Positions 56,877 through 64,000 of a DNA stretch of 64,000 bases are shown piece after piece; position 1 is the first letter of the stretch; each line of letters begins with the position of its first letter. The stretch is from contig JBBQZP010000023.1 in NCBI GenBank assembly GCA_038207585.1, positions 1 to 64,000 of the forward strand. Direction: 5' to 3'. This DNA is from JBBQZP01 sp038207585. Lineage in GTDB: Bacteria > Pseudomonadota > Alphaproteobacteria > Rhodobacterales > Rhodobacteraceae. The position numbers and the translations under genes are program-made. The notes beneath the pieces are model-generated. The model did no database searches, had not been told where the DNA came from, and saw nothing but the letters and a program-made list of their open reading frames with translations.

Positions 56877-57785
56877 TCATGCGGGGGGTTCAAGCCAGGA
56901 CGACAGATCGAGGCCCGCAAGATCCTGCAGCCGCAAGATATCCTCCCGGTAGATCGATAGGAGCTTGTGATGAATCTCGGGCGGGATCGACGGCGCGTCG
57001 CCAAGATTGCGTGTCTTTGCCCATCGCGCCATGTTGCGCGCCCAGCCGGGCAAGGCCGGACGCAGGACATTCCGGGTCAGCCGGTTCTCGATCAACGAAT
57101 TGAAGAATTTCGAACGCGGGTAGCTGCTGACGTTGTGACGCTTGTTCAGGGACGGCTCAAATGTCGGATCGACCTCCAGAAAAGCGAAGATGCCCTGCAG
57201 GACCGCTAGATTACCACGGGCGAAATCTTCATAGCGAAACAGCATCAACTGGTCGCGCGGGAACAGGTCCAGATAGCGTTTGACCTGCGGATAGTAAAAG
57301 CTTGCCTGCACATGATGCGCGTTTTCATCAAACGACTCGTGCATCTCGCGATGCTCTCTGCCGGATCGGACCTGCATGACATAGCCCGAAAAGGCACGAT
57401 GCACCGGATTGCGCAGACTTGCGATTAGCTTCACATTCGGAACATGTTCCCTGATTCGTTGCGGCGCGCTTGGGCTTTCCAGATAGATAGGCGAGTTCTC
57501 GCCCCAAGCCTGTGACGGATCGGCGTCCCTGAACAGGGCCTCGTAATCGTCCAGCGTCCGGATCGCGAAATGATCGTTGCCAAACCGCTCCATCCGGTCA
57601 CGCGCTTCGGCACCGCCATCATACGCGAAAAAGCGAATTTCCTTTGCAGGCATGAAGATCTGGGGATGCTGCTCCATATAGCGATAGATCGCGCTGGTCC
57701 CTGCCTTTGCGGCACCGATGACAAGAAAATCGGGCAGAGTTTTGGCGTTGACGCGATGCATCTTGGCGGTTGATCCACCGGTCAT
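56877..57785 (-). CDS. Sulfotransferase family protein (heparan N-sulfotransferase-like)
   Basis: A 302-residue sulfotransferase. The PAPS loop is FLVIGAAKAGTSAIYRYME, then HPQIFMPAKEIRFFAY, the K-E-x-x-F-F arrangement typical of carbohydrate sulfotransferases. The 3'-phosphate motif is IASLRNPVHRAFSGYVMQVR. It starts at 57785 with GAAGGAG upstream and overlaps the flippase stop as ATGA. Of the three sulfotransferases here this is the most like eukaryotic glycosaminoglycan enzymes. Confidence 0.9.
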   Translation of the reverse strand: MTGGSTAKMHRVNAKTLPDFLVIGAAKAGTSAIYRYMEQHPQIFMPAKEIRFFAYDGGAEARDRMERFGNDHFAIRTLDDYEALFRDADPSQAWGENSPIYLESPSAPQRIREHVPNVKLIASLRNPVHRAFSGYVMQVRSGREHREMHESFDENAHHVQASFYYPQVKRYLDLFPRDQLMLFRYEDFARGNLAVLQGIFAFLEVDPTFEPSLNKRHNVSSYPRSKFFNSLIENRLTRNVLRPALPGWARNMARWAKTRNLGDAPSIPPEIHHKLLSIYREDILRLQDLAGLDLSSWLEPPA

Positions 57786-59230
57786 GAGGCGCTCCTTCTT
57801 CTCAGGACATAGCGCGACCCTGCCGCGCGCAGTTCGGGCACCATAAGGCCTGCCATCATGACATATGCAGCACTGAAAACCGCCGTTCCCGCCAGAAGAC
57901 GGGCAAGTTCGGACCCGGCGTGCGCATAAAGCACAAAGAACGCGGCCGCAGACGCAACACCTGCACACAGGAAAGCGGGCGCCAACGACTGCAACGTATC
58001 CTGCACCGTGATGTTCACGACCCGCCGAGTGACGATATAGGTCGGGATGAACCGAAGGATCGCCAGCACCAGTTGTGCGATTGCAACAGCGGTGATGCCA
58101 AACGGAACGGCCGCACAGATCACCACCACGAACATCGGCAGGTTGATCAATGACACGCGGAACAACAACTCGGTCCGGTTGACGGCCTTGAGCAACTTGC
58201 CGGGCACCATGTTCAAGGTGCTGATCGCGAACGACAGGGCAATGAACTGCATCGGCACAACCATGTCATACCACTTGGGCGGGTAGAGAACATGCACCAA
58301 CGGCCCCGACATGACTGCAATCAGCGCCCCCACCCCAAACATCAGCAAAGCGCAATAGCGTAGCGACTGCGAGTAGTAGTGCCGCAGCATTTCAGGTTCG
58401 GCCTGAAGTTTCGACATGACCGGATGCAACACCGACCCGGCGACGGTGGTAAAGTTCTTGATCCCCATTTCCGGAATCCGGAACGCAAGCGCATAAATGC
58501 CAAGGGCGGCCGGCCCCAGAAACTTGCCGATCAGCAGATTGTCCAGAAGGCGTGGCGTGGCGTTGATCGTCTCGGCCCCGATCAGGTGTGATCCATAGCG
58601 GAAAACCGACCGGATCGACGCCATGTCAGGCATACGGTCCGGTCGCCACGGGCGGATGAACAAAAGGGCGATCGACCCGGCGATCCCGCCCGCAAGATAG
58701 CCAATGACCAGCGCCCAGACCCCATATCCCATGAGCGCCAGTGCGATCGACACAAGTCCCTTTGCAAGACCACGAATGACATCAGGCAATATCTTGTCGC
58801 GCAGTCGAAGCTCCCGGTACAGGAAGCTCATGTTGACCGTGGTCGAGGCGGTGATGACCAGCGATATCGCGATGGTGCCAAGCAGGCCTTTCAACATGGG
58901 CAGCGCATAGGCTGTGGCAACCAGATCGGCCGCCCCCCACAGGATCAGCGCCATCATGCATGACATGCCCAGAGCACAGTAGAAAACCGCGTTTGCTATC
59001 TCGTCGACCCTGTCGCGCGCAGAAATCAGCGCAGACCCAAGCCCGAATTGCGAGATGATCTCGAAATATCCCATGATCGCAAGGCAGATCGCCATCAAGC
59101 CGAACTCGGCAGGACTGACGTATCGGGCGATGATGATCACTGCGACAAGATTGAGCACCTTGGTCGACAGAAACGAAACGTAAGCCCAAGCCATATTGGA
59201 GGTCGTCGCTTTAGCCGACGAAAAAGACAT
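57782..59230 (-). CDS. Oligosaccharide flippase (Wzx-like)
   Basis: A 482-residue MATE-like polysaccharide transporter with about 12 transmembrane helices. Typical segments are ATTSNMAWAYVSFLSTKVLN and LVAVIIIARYVSPAEFGLMA. It moves lipid-linked repeat units to the periplasmic side. The start at 59230 is chosen because AAGGA lies upstream; an ATG at 59248 has no site. It heads the leftward operon flippase-sulfotransferase-sulfotransferase-polymerase, the Wzx/Wzy-dependent set. Confidence 0.9.
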   Translation of the reverse strand: MSFSSAKATTSNMAWAYVSFLSTKVLNLVAVIIIARYVSPAEFGLMAICLAIMGYFEIISQFGLGSALISARDRVDEIANAVFYCALGMSCMMALILWGAADLVATAYALPMLKGLLGTIAISLVITASTTVNMSFLYRELRLRDKILPDVIRGLAKGLVSIALALMGYGVWALVIGYLAGGIAGSIALLFIRPWRPDRMPDMASIRSVFRYGSHLIGAETINATPRLLDNLLIGKFLGPAALGIYALAFRIPEMGIKNFTTVAGSVLHPVMSKLQAEPEMLRHYYSQSLRYCALLMFGVGALIAVMSGPLVHVLYPPKWYDMVVPMQFIALSFAISTLNMVPGKLLKAVNRTELLFRVSLINLPMFVVVICAAVPFGITAVAIAQLVLAILRFIPTYIVTRRVVNITVQDTLQSLAPAFLCAGVASAAAFFVLYAHAGSELARLLAGTAVFSAAYVMMAGLMVPELRAAGSRYVLRRRSAS

Positions 59231-59582
59231 AGACACGATCCTTCTCAAAAAAACCGGCGCGCAAGCTCGCCGTATCGATCAATAAAAATGCAATGCGGCT
59301 CAAAGAGGGGCTGACTTGAACGAACATACGAATCGCATTATTATACGTCGATTGAGTATCCTTTCCAGTTTAAATACTGCCTCATTAATAGGTAGCTTCT
59401 TGCGTGAACGCACAACATGTTGACGCGACGCATCGTACGAACAAGCGGAAATCGCAATCGGTGCCATACGCGGCAATTGCGATGATCTGACCTGTTGTCG
59501 GATCGGCTGGCCGATGTTACGGAAGAACGACTATGAGATTGAAAACCATGAATTTATGCTCATACTGCTGTTATCTTAGAGG
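59231..59582. promoter_or_regulatory. Divergent control region of the flippase and the Wzz-like gene
   Basis: This 352-base gap is markedly AT-rich compared with the coding flanks. An inverted repeat, ATCGCAAT (59451-59458) and ATTGCGAT (59476-59483), could form a 17-base-loop hairpin or a regulator site. No gene is recognised in it. It separates the divergent flippase operon and chain-length operon, so it should hold both promoters. Confidence 0.45.
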
Positions 59583-60755
59583 TTGGTGTACATTTTGAAT
59601 CGCATTCGTCTGGCCGTCGTTGTATTTTTATGCGTGCTTGCGCCTCTGGCGTTCTATGCCGTGAAACAGGACAAAATGTATGAGGCGCGCGCGCTCATAC
59701 TTTTTGCGCTCGGGTGGGAATATACCTATGTACCAGAGGCAAATCAGGCGGGTGCAAAGGCGCCCAACACCGGTGACTTCGAAGGTTTCGTGAACGCGGA
59801 AATGTTGCTTCTGGACAATCCGCAGCTGGTCCGGTCCGCGCTTGAGACGGTAACTCTTTCAAAGGTTTACCCGGATCTTCCGAATACGGAAGAAGGGATG
59901 CTTGCGGGCATCCTTGCATTGGATGCGGCGACGGGTGTGGAGCTTATCACGGGGTCGTACGTTGTAAAGGTTGCGGTGCGTCACCCTGATCCGTTGATTG
60001 CGGCCGAGCTTACGAACGCAATGACGACGGCATTTCTGGAATTGCGTCGCGGGTTGTACAGCGGGCCCGAGATCCGTTCAATCACCCAAAGGCTCAAGTC
60101 CGCACGAATGGATTCGGATCTGATTGATTCCCAGATTTCCGATATAGTTGGATCTCCGGATCCGACCGCCTTTGAAGCAAAGCTTGAGACGATTGGCCGC
60201 GACCAGCTGCAGATGACATCGGATTTGCGCGAATCGTCATTGATGCTGATCGGATTGAAAGAGCGGCACATCAAGCTTCAAAATCAGCTCGGTCAGGATA
60301 GCGAGCTTCTGGACACCGATGTTGCAATCGCGGAAAATGAAGCACGGGTTGGATATCTTGACGAACAGATTTCAACGAATGCCGCTGAGATAAGCAAGAT
60401 GTCGGCCATTATGCCGCGCGTGCGATGGCTGGGCGAAAGCCAGAAGCAGCAAGCCAACCGGACAGTCGAACTTGAAATGCGGCTGCGTGATGCGAAGGCT
60501 GTTGCCGCGTCCGGTTTCGACAACGTGCGCGTGATTGAATCCGGTGTTCCGCCCCTGCGGCCGATCAGCATGCCGCTTTCGACGCGGCTGATACTGTCAG
60601 CCATTGTCGCCTTGGTCGCTGCCTTTGCTGCCTTTGCAATATCGGTACTTTTTGGATCCGACCGGATGCGTCGATCCGGATTTGCCGCAAACCGGGATTT
60701 CTTTTACGGCGGCGCGCAACGAGAGTCCGAAATATCGCGCACCTTTGTAAAATGA
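59583..60755 (+). CDS. Wzz-like chain-length determinant/polysaccharide copolymerase
   Basis: A roughly 390-residue membrane protein. One helix at the N-terminus (LAVVVFLCVLAPLAFYAV), a long periplasmic coiled-coil-rich middle (residues 40-335) and a second helix near residue 345 (LILSAIVALVAAFAAFAISV), the Wzz topology. The proline-rich region before helix 2 reads VPPLRPISMP. There is no Walker ATPase or tyrosine-kinase domain. The start is uncertain: TTG at 59583, GTG at 59586 or TTG at 59595 with AGAGG at 59578-59582; no ATG is suitable. It controls polymer length together with the export protein. Confidence 0.85.
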   Translation: MVYILNRIRLAVVVFLCVLAPLAFYAVKQDKMYEARALILFALGWEYTYVPEANQAGAKAPNTGDFEGFVNAEMLLLDNPQLVRSALETVTLSKVYPDLPNTEEGMLAGILALDAATGVELITGSYVVKVAVRHPDPLIAAELTNAMTTAFLELRRGLYSGPEIRSITQRLKSARMDSDLIDSQISDIVGSPDPTAFEAKLETIGRDQLQMTSDLRESSLMLIGLKERHIKLQNQLGQDSELLDTDVAIAENEARVGYLDEQISTNAAEISKMSAIMPRVRWLGESQKQQANRTVELEMRLRDAKAVAASGFDNVRVIESGVPPLRPISMPLSTRLILSAIVALVAAFAAFAISVLFGSDRMRRSGFAANRDFFYGGAQRESEISRTFVK

Positions 60756-60813
60756 CGTTCCGTGAGTGTGGCAGGACAGGCGCTTGTCTGACCAGCACAG
60801 TTACAGCCTAGGG

Positions 60814-62046
60814 ATGGACGATCCGGCGATGGAAAAGGCCAATCCGGCGATACCCCAAAAAGTCACAGCCGGCGCGCCAGCGGTCGCGCCGTTGCAGCTT
60901 GGCTATGTGATTGACACGCTCGTCACCGGTGGCGCTGAGCGGCTTGTTCTGACCTTCGCCGAAACGGTGCGGCACCGGGATGATGTTGCGCTGACGGTTT
61001 TTGTTCTGAACGACGGCCAGACACAATTTCGCGACTACATCGAGGGCCTTGGCACCCGGGTCGTCACCCTGCCGGGGCGGAACCTTGTGGATTTTGGTCG
61101 GTTTTTGCGCCTGATCCGGGCCTTGAAGCAAGCCCGGATCGAATATGTTCACGGCCACTTGGCCTCATCGACAACGCTTGGGTCTTTTGCCGCGTTCTAT
61201 CTGAGAATTCCGTTCGTTACGACGATACACAACGTACGCCCCAGCGTCCAAAGGGTGCGACCCGTCCGACGGTTTCTCTATTGGGCGGCGCTGCGACTGC
61301 CCGGTGTCAAGCTGATCGCCGTGGGAAAAGCCGTTGCCGAGGCGATCCGAACCGGTGAAGGTTTGTCCGGCAGCACCGTCGTGGCGAATGCGGTTTCGCC
61401 AAATGTCGTGGCACCGGCTGGCGCACGGGAGGCGATGCGCCGTGAATTGGGGTTGCAAGACCGCGACATTGCGCTGGTCTGCGTGGGGGCCATCATCGGG
61501 CAGAAGGCCCACGACGTTCTGTTTGACGCATTTGCACTGATTGCTGCACGGGATGACCGGGCCATCTTGCTGATCGTCGGTGATGCCCGCGAACCCGACA
61601 GAATGGATCGACTGGCAAAACAGACAAAGGCGCTTGGCATTGATGGCCGCGTCCGGTTTCTGGGGATGCGACGCGACATTCCCGAAATCCTTGCGGCGAG
61701 CGATATCTTTGTCAGTTCCTCGGATTGGGAGGGGGCGCCGGTGTCACTGCTTGAGGCTATGGCAAATGGATTACCGTCGGTTGTCACCGATGTTGGTGAA
61801 AACCGGCTTGTTTTGCAGGATACAGGTTCGGTTCTGGTGCCGACACGCAATCCCGAAGCTTTGGCGAACGGAATCTTTGAACTGATCCGTGACGAGGATC
61901 GGTGCCGCGAAACGTCTGGACATGTGCGCCGATTGGCTTTGGGGAAATACGGCGCCGACGCCTGGGTTGAGCATCTGCTTGATTTCTATGCACGAACCGG
62001 CCAACGGAGCGACTGGCATCACCCCGCTGCGACGCAAGACGACTAG
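60814..62046 (+). CDS. Glycosyltransferase family 4 protein
   Basis: A GT-B glycosyltransferase of about 410 residues. The N-terminal acceptor domain starts LQLGYVIDTLVTGGAERLVL and the donor domain has ALVCVGAIIGQKAHDVLFDA and VSSSDWEGAPVSLLEAMANG. The start is not clear: ATG at 60814, ATG at 60829 or GTG at 60766 are in frame and none has a strong ribosome-binding site. It follows the Wzz-like gene in the same direction with a short gap, so they are likely cotranscribed. Confidence 0.88.
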   Translation: MDDPAMEKANPAIPQKVTAGAPAVAPLQLGYVIDTLVTGGAERLVLTFAETVRHRDDVALTVFVLNDGQTQFRDYIEGLGTRVVTLPGRNLVDFGRFLRLIRALKQARIEYVHGHLASSTTLGSFAAFYLRIPFVTTIHNVRPSVQRVRPVRRFLYWAALRLPGVKLIAVGKAVAEAIRTGEGLSGSTVVANAVSPNVVAPAGAREAMRRELGLQDRDIALVCVGAIIGQKAHDVLFDAFALIAARDDRAILLIVGDAREPDRMDRLAKQTKALGIDGRVRFLGMRRDIPEILAASDIFVSSSDWEGAPVSLLEAMANGLPSVVTDVGENRLVLQDTGSVLVPTRNPEALANGIFELIRDEDRCRETSGHVRRLALGKYGADAWVEHLLDFYARTGQRSDWHHPAATQDD

Positions 62047-62075
62047 TTGGATCTACGTCTTCGGATGCAACCGTC

Positions 62076-63251
62076 CTACTGCGTTTGAACTTCGAAACGC
62101 ACCATCACAACGTCGTCCGGCCCAAGCGGCGTTGTCAGACCGGCGACGGTTGGCGTGGCCGAGCCTGATTTGTAGACCTCGTACACTGTTGCGATAATAT
62201 CAGCACCCAGGCTTTGCGCGGCCGCCGGGTTCACGGTCTGAAGATACTGAAGGCTCGCTTCAAGTTCATTGCGGGCAAGCAAGACCTGCTGGTCCGCGTT
62301 GATCTTGTCGTCGAGAATATTGTATTCGTATTTCATCTGCTCAACGCTGAATTCACTGTCCGCATTTGCAGCCGTCTGCCGGGCGCGGGCCTCAAACGCT
62401 GCGGCTTCCAGTGCGTCCGCCCGGAAACTGTCCATCTTGACCTGCAAATCAAGGGTCTGTTCGCGCCGCACCAATCCGCGTTCCGCCAGATCTGTGACCG
62501 TGTTCAGCTGTTCTTCCGTGGCTCTCAGCTGACTGTCGATCAGGTCGCGGCGCTGCATGAAGAGTTTGGCTTCGTCATTGGCCAGTGTCTTCTTGCGTTC
62601 GGCACCTTCTGAAAACCGCTCGCTCAGCAGGCGCCGCAGACCGATCAGGTCGATCTGATTGGTCAACGTATCGTCGACGACGTTCTGCTCCGGTGCAGGG
62701 GTCTGACCGGCAAGCCGCGCAAGCTCTGCGTCCAGCCCATCGCGCTCGGCCTCGGCAAATTTCAAATGCGTCTGAGATTCCAGAACGCGGCGGCGGGCGG
62801 CGTCAATCTCACGATCAAAACTCGCCTCTGCAGCCTGTCGTTCAAACCCGCCGGCCAGAGCGACAGCTTTCATAACGTTCATACCGGGACTGTAGGCATA
62901 GGAACCCGGGGTCTGGACCGAGCCGAGAACAAAAATCTTCCGGAATTCGGCAATGTCGACCAGCGCGGATTCCTTGCTGGAAAACTTTTCGGCAGCTCGT
63001 TCGACGATGCGGTCCTCGATCATGGTGAATGTCGCCCCGACCGCCGGAATCTCGCCCAGAAGATGCAAAACGACATTGCCGTCGGCGCGCACCGTGAAGG
63101 TGCCCGAAATCTCGGGCTTGCCGTAAACCGACACTGTCAGCTTGTCGCCCACCTGTACCTGATAATCGGGCAGACCTTGCGTGAACGCGGGCATTGCAAA
63201 CAGCGTAGTGAAAACCAACCAGAGCAGGGCAATCAACCTTTTAACGGCCAT
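62076..63251 (-). CDS. Polysaccharide export protein (Wza/ExoF-like) with coiled-coil tail
   Basis: A 391-residue secreted protein. The signal peptide is MAVKRLIALLWLVFTTLFAM with AFTQGLPDYQVQVGDKLTVS as the mature start, a polysaccharide export (Poly_export) domain, then an SLBB-like segment (IFVLGSVQTPGSYAYSPGMN), then about 200 residues of helical coiled coil. This domain order is that of ExoF-type proteins in rhizobia rather than an E. coli Wza. The start at 63251 follows AAAGGAA. It overlaps the downstream end of the glycosyltransferase gene by 11 bases. Confidence 0.88.
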   Translation of the reverse strand: MAVKRLIALLWLVFTTLFAMPAFTQGLPDYQVQVGDKLTVSVYGKPEISGTFTVRADGNVVLHLLGEIPAVGATFTMIEDRIVERAAEKFSSKESALVDIAEFRKIFVLGSVQTPGSYAYSPGMNVMKAVALAGGFERQAAEASFDREIDAARRRVLESQTHLKFAEAERDGLDAELARLAGQTPAPEQNVVDDTLTNQIDLIGLRRLLSERFSEGAERKKTLANDEAKLFMQRRDLIDSQLRATEEQLNTVTDLAERGLVRREQTLDLQVKMDSFRADALEAAAFEARARQTAANADSEFSVEQMKYEYNILDDKINADQQVLLARNELEASLQYLQTVNPAAAQSLGADIIATVYEVYKSGSATPTVAGLTTPLGPDDVVMVRFEVQTQ

Positions 63252-64000
63252 TTGGAAGTTCCTTTGCCTGGGGCGATGGTACGCGGACATCCACGGCCCG
63301 GCGATGTGCCCGGTCGGGCTCCAGGATTGTATCATAAAGTTCAAAGATGCGGCGACGCATTGCATCGCTGTCGAAGGATTTGGCGACCGTTTTCCGTGCC
63401 GCACGCCCCAGCCGAACGCGGGCCTCGTCATCGTTCAGAAAACCGGCAATCGCCGCAGCCAAGGCAGCGGGGTTCACAGCTGGAACAAGCGCGCCATTCA
63501 CCCCGTTTTCAACCACATCGGGTATGCCGCCAACAGCAGTTGCGACGACGGCGCGGCTCATCGCCATTCCCTCCAGCAGGACCATCGGCAAACCTTCCCA
63601 GCGCGATGAAATCGCAAGCACGTCCACCGCCGCCAGAAGTTGCGGCATCTGGCTGATTTCGCCGGTCAGTATGATCCGGTCACGCAGCGGGCCTGCGGCG
63701 TCGATCGCAGCTGCAATCCTGTCACGAAGTGTCCCGCCACCAACGATCAGGAAATAGGGTTCTGGCTTCAGGTCCGCCAACGCGACGGCCGCCTTGATGA
63801 AATTGTCGTGGTCTTTTTGCAGGGTCAGGCTTCCGATCACCGCCACTACCGGAGCATCGGCCGGCACGCCGAATTGTGTCAGATCCATCGGCTGACACAG
63901 CGGGTCGAACTGCACAAGGTCGATACCATTCACGATCGTCATGATCCGGTCACGGCGATACCCGGAATACTTTCCCACATGGTCGGCAACCCGGTCGGAC
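63241..64000 (-). CDS. Glycosyltransferase family 4 protein (truncated by window end)
   Basis: The readable part comprises the last about 250 residues of a GT-B glycosyltransferase and runs off the right edge at its 5' side. The donor domain has VVAVIGSLTLQKDHDNFIKA, FLIVGGGTLRDRIAA and the EX7E region ISSRWEGLPMVLLEGMAMS. Its stop overlaps the start of the export gene by 11 bases, so both are coupled. The fourth glycosyltransferase in the window, it belongs to the same exopolysaccharide locus. The N-terminus and start lie outside the sequence. Confidence 0.88.
   Translation of the reverse strand, partial: SDRVADHVGKYSGYRRDRIMTIVNGIDLVQFDPLCQPMDLTQFGVPADAPVVAVIGSLTLQKDHDNFIKAAVALADLKPEPYFLIVGGGTLRDRIAAAIDAAGPLRDRIILTGEISQMPQLLAAVDVLAISSRWEGLPMVLLEGMAMSRAVVATAVGGIPDVVENGVNGALVPAVNPAALAAAIAGFLNDDEARVRLGRAARKTVAKSFDSDAMRRRIFELYDTILEPDRAHRRAVDVRVPSPQAKELPNGR

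Overview
The window is a high-GC alphaproteobacterial segment, most likely from a Rhodobacterales (Rhodobacteraceae) chromosome or large replicon. The evidence is uniform GC-rich codon use, tightly packed operons with ATGA overlaps, many binding-protein-dependent ABC importers, a UgpBAEC system, a CPA1 antiporter fused to a cNMP domain, and an exopolysaccharide locus. The species cannot be determined from sequence reading alone.

Layout. 0-2.1 kb: a tRNA-Thr(CGT) gene surrounded by broken insertion sequences (IS3-type pieces and an IS21-type istA/istB remnant). 2.1-4.2 kb: an acetamidase/formamidase and a decayed stretch. 4.2-16.2 kb: an organophosphate and phosphate block. It holds a HAD phosphatase, an inositol-monophosphatase-like enzyme, a ferric/sugar-phosphate-type ABC importer with an unusually large fused permease, a ugpBAEC glycerol-3-phosphate importer and a Na+/phosphate symporter with a Pho-box-like site upstream. 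16.2-20.9 kb: a decaying region with a truncated SDR gene, a broken glycine-betaine-type ABC transporter and two disrupted AhpD-like genes beside an intact TetR. 21.2-26.7 kb: the cNMP-fused antiporter, then a MerR regulator divergent from a Zn/Cd/Pb P1B-ATPase with a canonical MerR-type promoter.

26.9-35.1 kb: a sugar-acid/polyol locus with an alcohol dehydrogenase, a UxaB-like tagaturonate reductase, an epimerase/dehydratase-like protein, LacI and an ABC importer. 35.3 kb: rsgA. 36.6-44.1 kb: a second LacI-controlled sugar locus with an ABC importer, a phosphotriesterase-like lactonase, a GATase1-like protein, a ribokinase-like kinase and a BtpA/SgcQ-like protein. This enzyme combination does not match a pathway I can name.

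44.4-48.2 kb: a DUF4123 type VI secretion adaptor, a polymorphic-toxin-like effector whose C-terminus looks like an ADP-ribosyltransferase/NADase fold, a candidate immunity gene, and a decayed second copy of the toxin tail downstream. 48.2-64 kb: an exopolysaccharide locus in alternating transcription units. It encodes a multidomain polysaccharide lyase, four glycosyltransferases, three sulfotransferases, an O-antigen-ligase-type polymerase, a flippase, a Wzz-like protein and an outer-membrane export protein. The three sulfotransferases suggest a sulfated polymer. The last glycosyltransferase runs off the right end of the window.
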